A DNA stretch of 10,241 nucleotides from Cyclostephanos tholiformis (Eukaryota > Bacillariophyta > Thalassiosirophyceae > Thalassiosirales > Thalassiosiraceae), in the NCBI GenBank assembly GCA_036939975.1, contig JALLPB010001340.1:1-10241 (forward strand). The letters run 5' to 3'. The notes below the pieces were generated by a model. The model saw only the letters and a program-made list of their open reading frames with translations. It was not told the origin of the DNA and did no database searches. Positions 8,564 to 10,241 of this stretch are shown one piece after another. Position numbers and translations under genes: made by a program. The stretch's first letter is position 1. The number at the start of each line of letters is the position of its first letter.

Positions 8564-8720
8564 GCATTGGACCAGGAGTGCTCGATCTGAGTGGTCATGT
8601 GCGTCCATAGTCGTGAAAACCCGGTTAATTATTAGTGCATGTTTGATGAAAGTGGTTTTAGTAAAACTTCTATGAGGCATTAGACCAGGAGCGCTCGATG
8701 TAAATTATGTGCGTCCATTA
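8564..8720. repeat. Two direct copies of a ~44-bp repeat between the convergent genes
   Basis: Copy 1 (8564-8609) and copy 2 (8677-8720) share GCATT-R-GACCAGGAG-Y-GCTCGAT at the left and ATGTGCGTCCAT at the right, with a divergent middle. They lie in the same orientation, 113 bp apart. Copy 2 abuts the stop codon of the minus-strand gene (TAA at 8722-8724), so both copies probably sit in 3' UTRs. Between them is a small hairpin, GTTTT-AGT-AAAAC (8655-8667), which could help 3' end formation. Confidence 0.8.
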
Positions 8721-8721
8721 A

Positions 8722-10041
8722 TTAAAGTTCATCCTCTGCATTCATTGCTTTCAAAATGTACGGCACCAATTCGAGAGGTTCCACTCCGGATAATGATTGT
8801 ACCGAACCTGATGGTGAAACAATATACTGTCATGTAGCATAGAGTTATAAAAGGGTGAATTCGAATATTGATATAACTCGGGCCGTTTATAATTGATAAC
8901 TGGAACTAACTCACATAGGTGGCGAAATTCCAAGTGATTTTTGGCTGTGTATGATCGTTGCCGATCAGAATCCCAACGTGGCGCGATGAGACAAAAATCG
9001 ACCATATTATTGAATGTAATAAACGCGGAATACATTGATACTCACCGGACCCGCCACCTTTTTTAAGTAATGGTAAACCGGGTGTGCCCCGACGCCGTTG
9101 ACATCAACCTTGTCCATCATGGTGAATTCAACCCCCTTTTTCATCGCAAAGCTTTTGATTGTAGGGCATTCCTCCGGTCTGGCAGAGAGGCAAGTGGAGT
9201 GGACGGAATAAAATACATTTGGCACGATGCGAACCTTAGGGAGGTATAATGGAACGAGTGAAGAGGTCAGGTGGCAAAGGTTCGTAAACAAAGTACTCAC
9301 TCCTGTCCTCCGAATTGATTGCAGGGAAATGCCAGAATATTGATAGCCGCCGATGCCTTGAATTGATCGTAAAGTTTGATCAAGCCATTGTAATGAGATT
9401 CCGTATATCCTGTCGTCATTCAGGTTCAAAGGGGGAAATTATCGGAGAATGGTAATTTTTTGATGAATCATGTGTGGAAAGATTGTTGATATGTAGCTTC
9501 GGGAAAACTTGCGAACTCACCACAATAGCTAGCCACATTGGTGATGACTGTAACCTTCCCTTGAAATTGATCAAATTTTACTGGCTCCTTATCAATGTTA
9601 TGCGCCTCCAATTCGAAGAATGAGTTGATATGCCCAATTTTCTTTTCTGCAAATGAGATAATTATTTCCATTACACAGGTATTGCGATACACAAACTGAT
9701 GAGTCAGACTGCCCATCCGAAGAAGAAATCAGCATCGGCGAAATACCGATTCAGGAATTTTCATCTCCCCGACAAACGAACGAACGCCCACGAAAATGAC
9801 AAAAAATCTCACCAATCTCCTCGGCCATCGCCCTATCAAGCTCGACCTGCCTCCCGCACGCCACTGGGCAGTGCTCCAACATGTACCTGGGATTCAGGTT
9901 GCATTCCCCCGACGTAGCCCAGTACTCGCATTCAGCTTCATCGTCCTGCTGATGTTCCTCCTTTTGCGCAACGACGACGGTGCCACAGTTGACAAGGATT
10001 GTCGCGAGGAGGAGGAGGAGGAGGAGGATGATCCCTCTCAT
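8722..10041 (-). CDS. Secretory glutathione peroxidase with N-terminal ShKT-like domain (six exons)
   Basis: Exons on the minus strand are 10041-9813, 9646-9521, 9409-9301, 9178-9046, 8944-8915 and 8826-8722. All introns are GT-AG (166, 111, 122, 101 and 88 bp) and phases match throughout, giving 243 residues. Residues 1-25 are a leucine-rich signal peptide. Residues 38-63 are a ShKT-like domain (CEYWATSGEC...YMLEHCPVACG). Residues 83-235 are a glutathione peroxidase: SFFELEAHNID, then NVASYCGYTESHY with peroxidatic C118, AFPCNQFGGQE with Q154, KVDVNG, and WNFATY with W204 and N205. The catalytic Cys/Gln/Trp/Asn set is complete. C118 is coded TGT, so this is not a selenoprotein. Family members reduce hydrogen or lipid peroxides using glutathione or thioredoxin. 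The chain ends EDEL, a possible variant ER-retention tail. The usual resolving cysteine position holds M167; C159 lies eight residues earlier. ShKT names a fold; nothing here suggests a toxin. Confidence 0.9.
8915..8944 (-). CDS. Thirty-base microexon of the peroxidase gene
   Basis: CACAG|CCA at 8945/8944 and TAT|GTGAGT at 8915/8914 bound exactly ten codons, PKITWNFATY, phase 0 on both sides. The ten residues are the glutathione peroxidase WNF block, including the catalytic Trp and Asn. Flanking exons end KKVAGP and begin YIVSPSGSVQS, which is the expected order in the family. Confidence 0.9.
9813..10041 (-). CDS. Exon 1 of the peroxidase gene: signal peptide and ShKT-like domain
   Basis: ATG at 10041-10039 is followed by MRGI and a run of leucines and isoleucines, with a plausible cleavage after VVVAQ or nearby. 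A charged linker (KEEHQQDDEAE) leads to a domain with four cysteines: C38, C47, C58 and C62. Canonical ShKT domains have six. The first and last cysteines, which normally pair with each other, are both missing. The exon ends GAG ATT G|GTGAGA at 9813/9812. If the intron is read through, the frame closes at 9751 and gives a 96-residue secreted peptide, a tempting but probably false gene model. Confidence 0.85.
10006..10027. repeat. (GAG)n trinucleotide run inside the signal-peptide codons
   Basis: About seven GAG units on the plus strand read as CTC leucine codons on the minus strand, forming the hydrophobic core of the peroxidase signal peptide (L6 to L12). Length variation would add or remove leucines without shifting the frame. 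Confidence 0.85.
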
Positions 10042-10241
10042 GATTGATTGGGCGGGGTAAAAAAGGTGAAAAATGATTCTGTGCGCTGTTGTTAGTGTGT
10101 GAGAGGATGTCTTTATCTAGATATCTTAATAGGTTAGGGTCCTAACTAAGGCTGGGAATACTGGAGTTGAGGGAATACGAGTGAACGGAGTTGAGGGAAT
10201 AGCGAAGGAATGATGAGAAATGACCGTGTTCAAGAGAGTTC
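10042..10241 (-). promoter_or_regulatory. Upstream region of the peroxidase gene
   Basis: No gene is supported here. The stretch contains GTTAGG-GT-CCTAAC, a perfect 6-bp inverted repeat (10133-10146). It also has two direct copies of GGAGTTGAGGGAATA (10163-10177 and 10187-10201), spaced 24 bp apart, and a partial GGGAATA at 10154-10160. These are candidate transcription-factor sites for the divergent minus-strand gene by position only. No clear TATA box was identified. The window ends before any neighbouring gene appears. Confidence 0.35.
10163..10201. repeat. Direct repeat GGAGTTGAGGGAATA x2
   Basis: Two identical 15-base copies lie 24 bp apart. The second extends to TTGAGGGAATAGCGA (10191-10205), whose exact reverse complement occurs at 1574-1588 upstream of the Armadillo-like gene. 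Confidence 0.85.

Noticed and set aside
9521..9526. Selenocysteine-containing peroxidase
   Set aside because: The catalytic codon is TGT (Cys), not TGA, and no SECIS-like element was sought or needed.
9751..10041. Stand-alone 96-residue secreted ShKT peptide
   Set aside because: The frame past 9813 is intron. A GTGAGA donor and a matching-phase acceptor at 9647 join it to the peroxidase.
9796..10047. Plus-strand 83-codon frame with an acidic tail
   Set aside because: It is the antisense shadow of the signal peptide and ShKT exon; the poly-Glu comes from the (GAG)n run.
10131..10150. Telomere-like TTAGGG
   Set aside because: There is only one unit, in a palindromic setting; no tandem array.

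Overview
The window looks like nuclear DNA of a unicellular eukaryotic alga, most likely a diatom or another stramenopile. The reasons are short GT-AG introns, a non-LTR retrotransposon with zinc fingers downstream of its reverse transcriptase, a CxxC...CxxC domain of a kind I associate with diatom proteins, a large Armadillo-like protein, and a ShKT domain joined to an enzyme. The species cannot be named from sequence alone.

Layout. 1-1530: 3' part of a dead non-LTR (LINE-like) retrotransposon. The fingers and motif A of the reverse transcriptase are present, the catalytic centre is deleted, and three zinc fingers plus the C-terminal region follow. A short GC-rich 3' UTR with hairpins ends in an (AC)n tract. 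1531-1834: intergenic, the likely promoter and 5' UTR of the next gene. 1835-8536 (+): one large gene in three exons. Exon 1 (1835-1948) and the start of exon 2 (from 2197) together make a four-cysteine zinc-binding-like domain. A long Ser/Asn/Gln-rich region with about seven diverged repeats follows, then about 1,100 residues of Armadillo/HEAT-like helices. The last exon is 8205-8536. The gene looks broken at 5368 and 7290, but both breaks are assembly artefacts: exactly 72 bases are written twice around a single N. Removing 73 bases at each place restores one frame of 2,068 residues.

8537-8721: short convergent intergenic stretch with two copies of a roughly 44-bp repeat. 8722-10041 (-): a six-exon gene rebuilt here from splice sites. 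Its 243-residue product has a signal peptide, a four-cysteine ShKT-like domain, a complete cysteine-type glutathione peroxidase domain and a C-terminal EDEL. 10042-10241: upstream region of that gene, with a direct repeat and a palindrome.

The two intact genes converge tail to tail and have no evident joint function. The large protein is plausibly a cytoplasmic or nuclear scaffold (inference). The peroxidase is predicted to enter the secretory pathway and reduce peroxides there. No tRNA, rRNA, CRISPR array or bacterial-type operon structure was seen.
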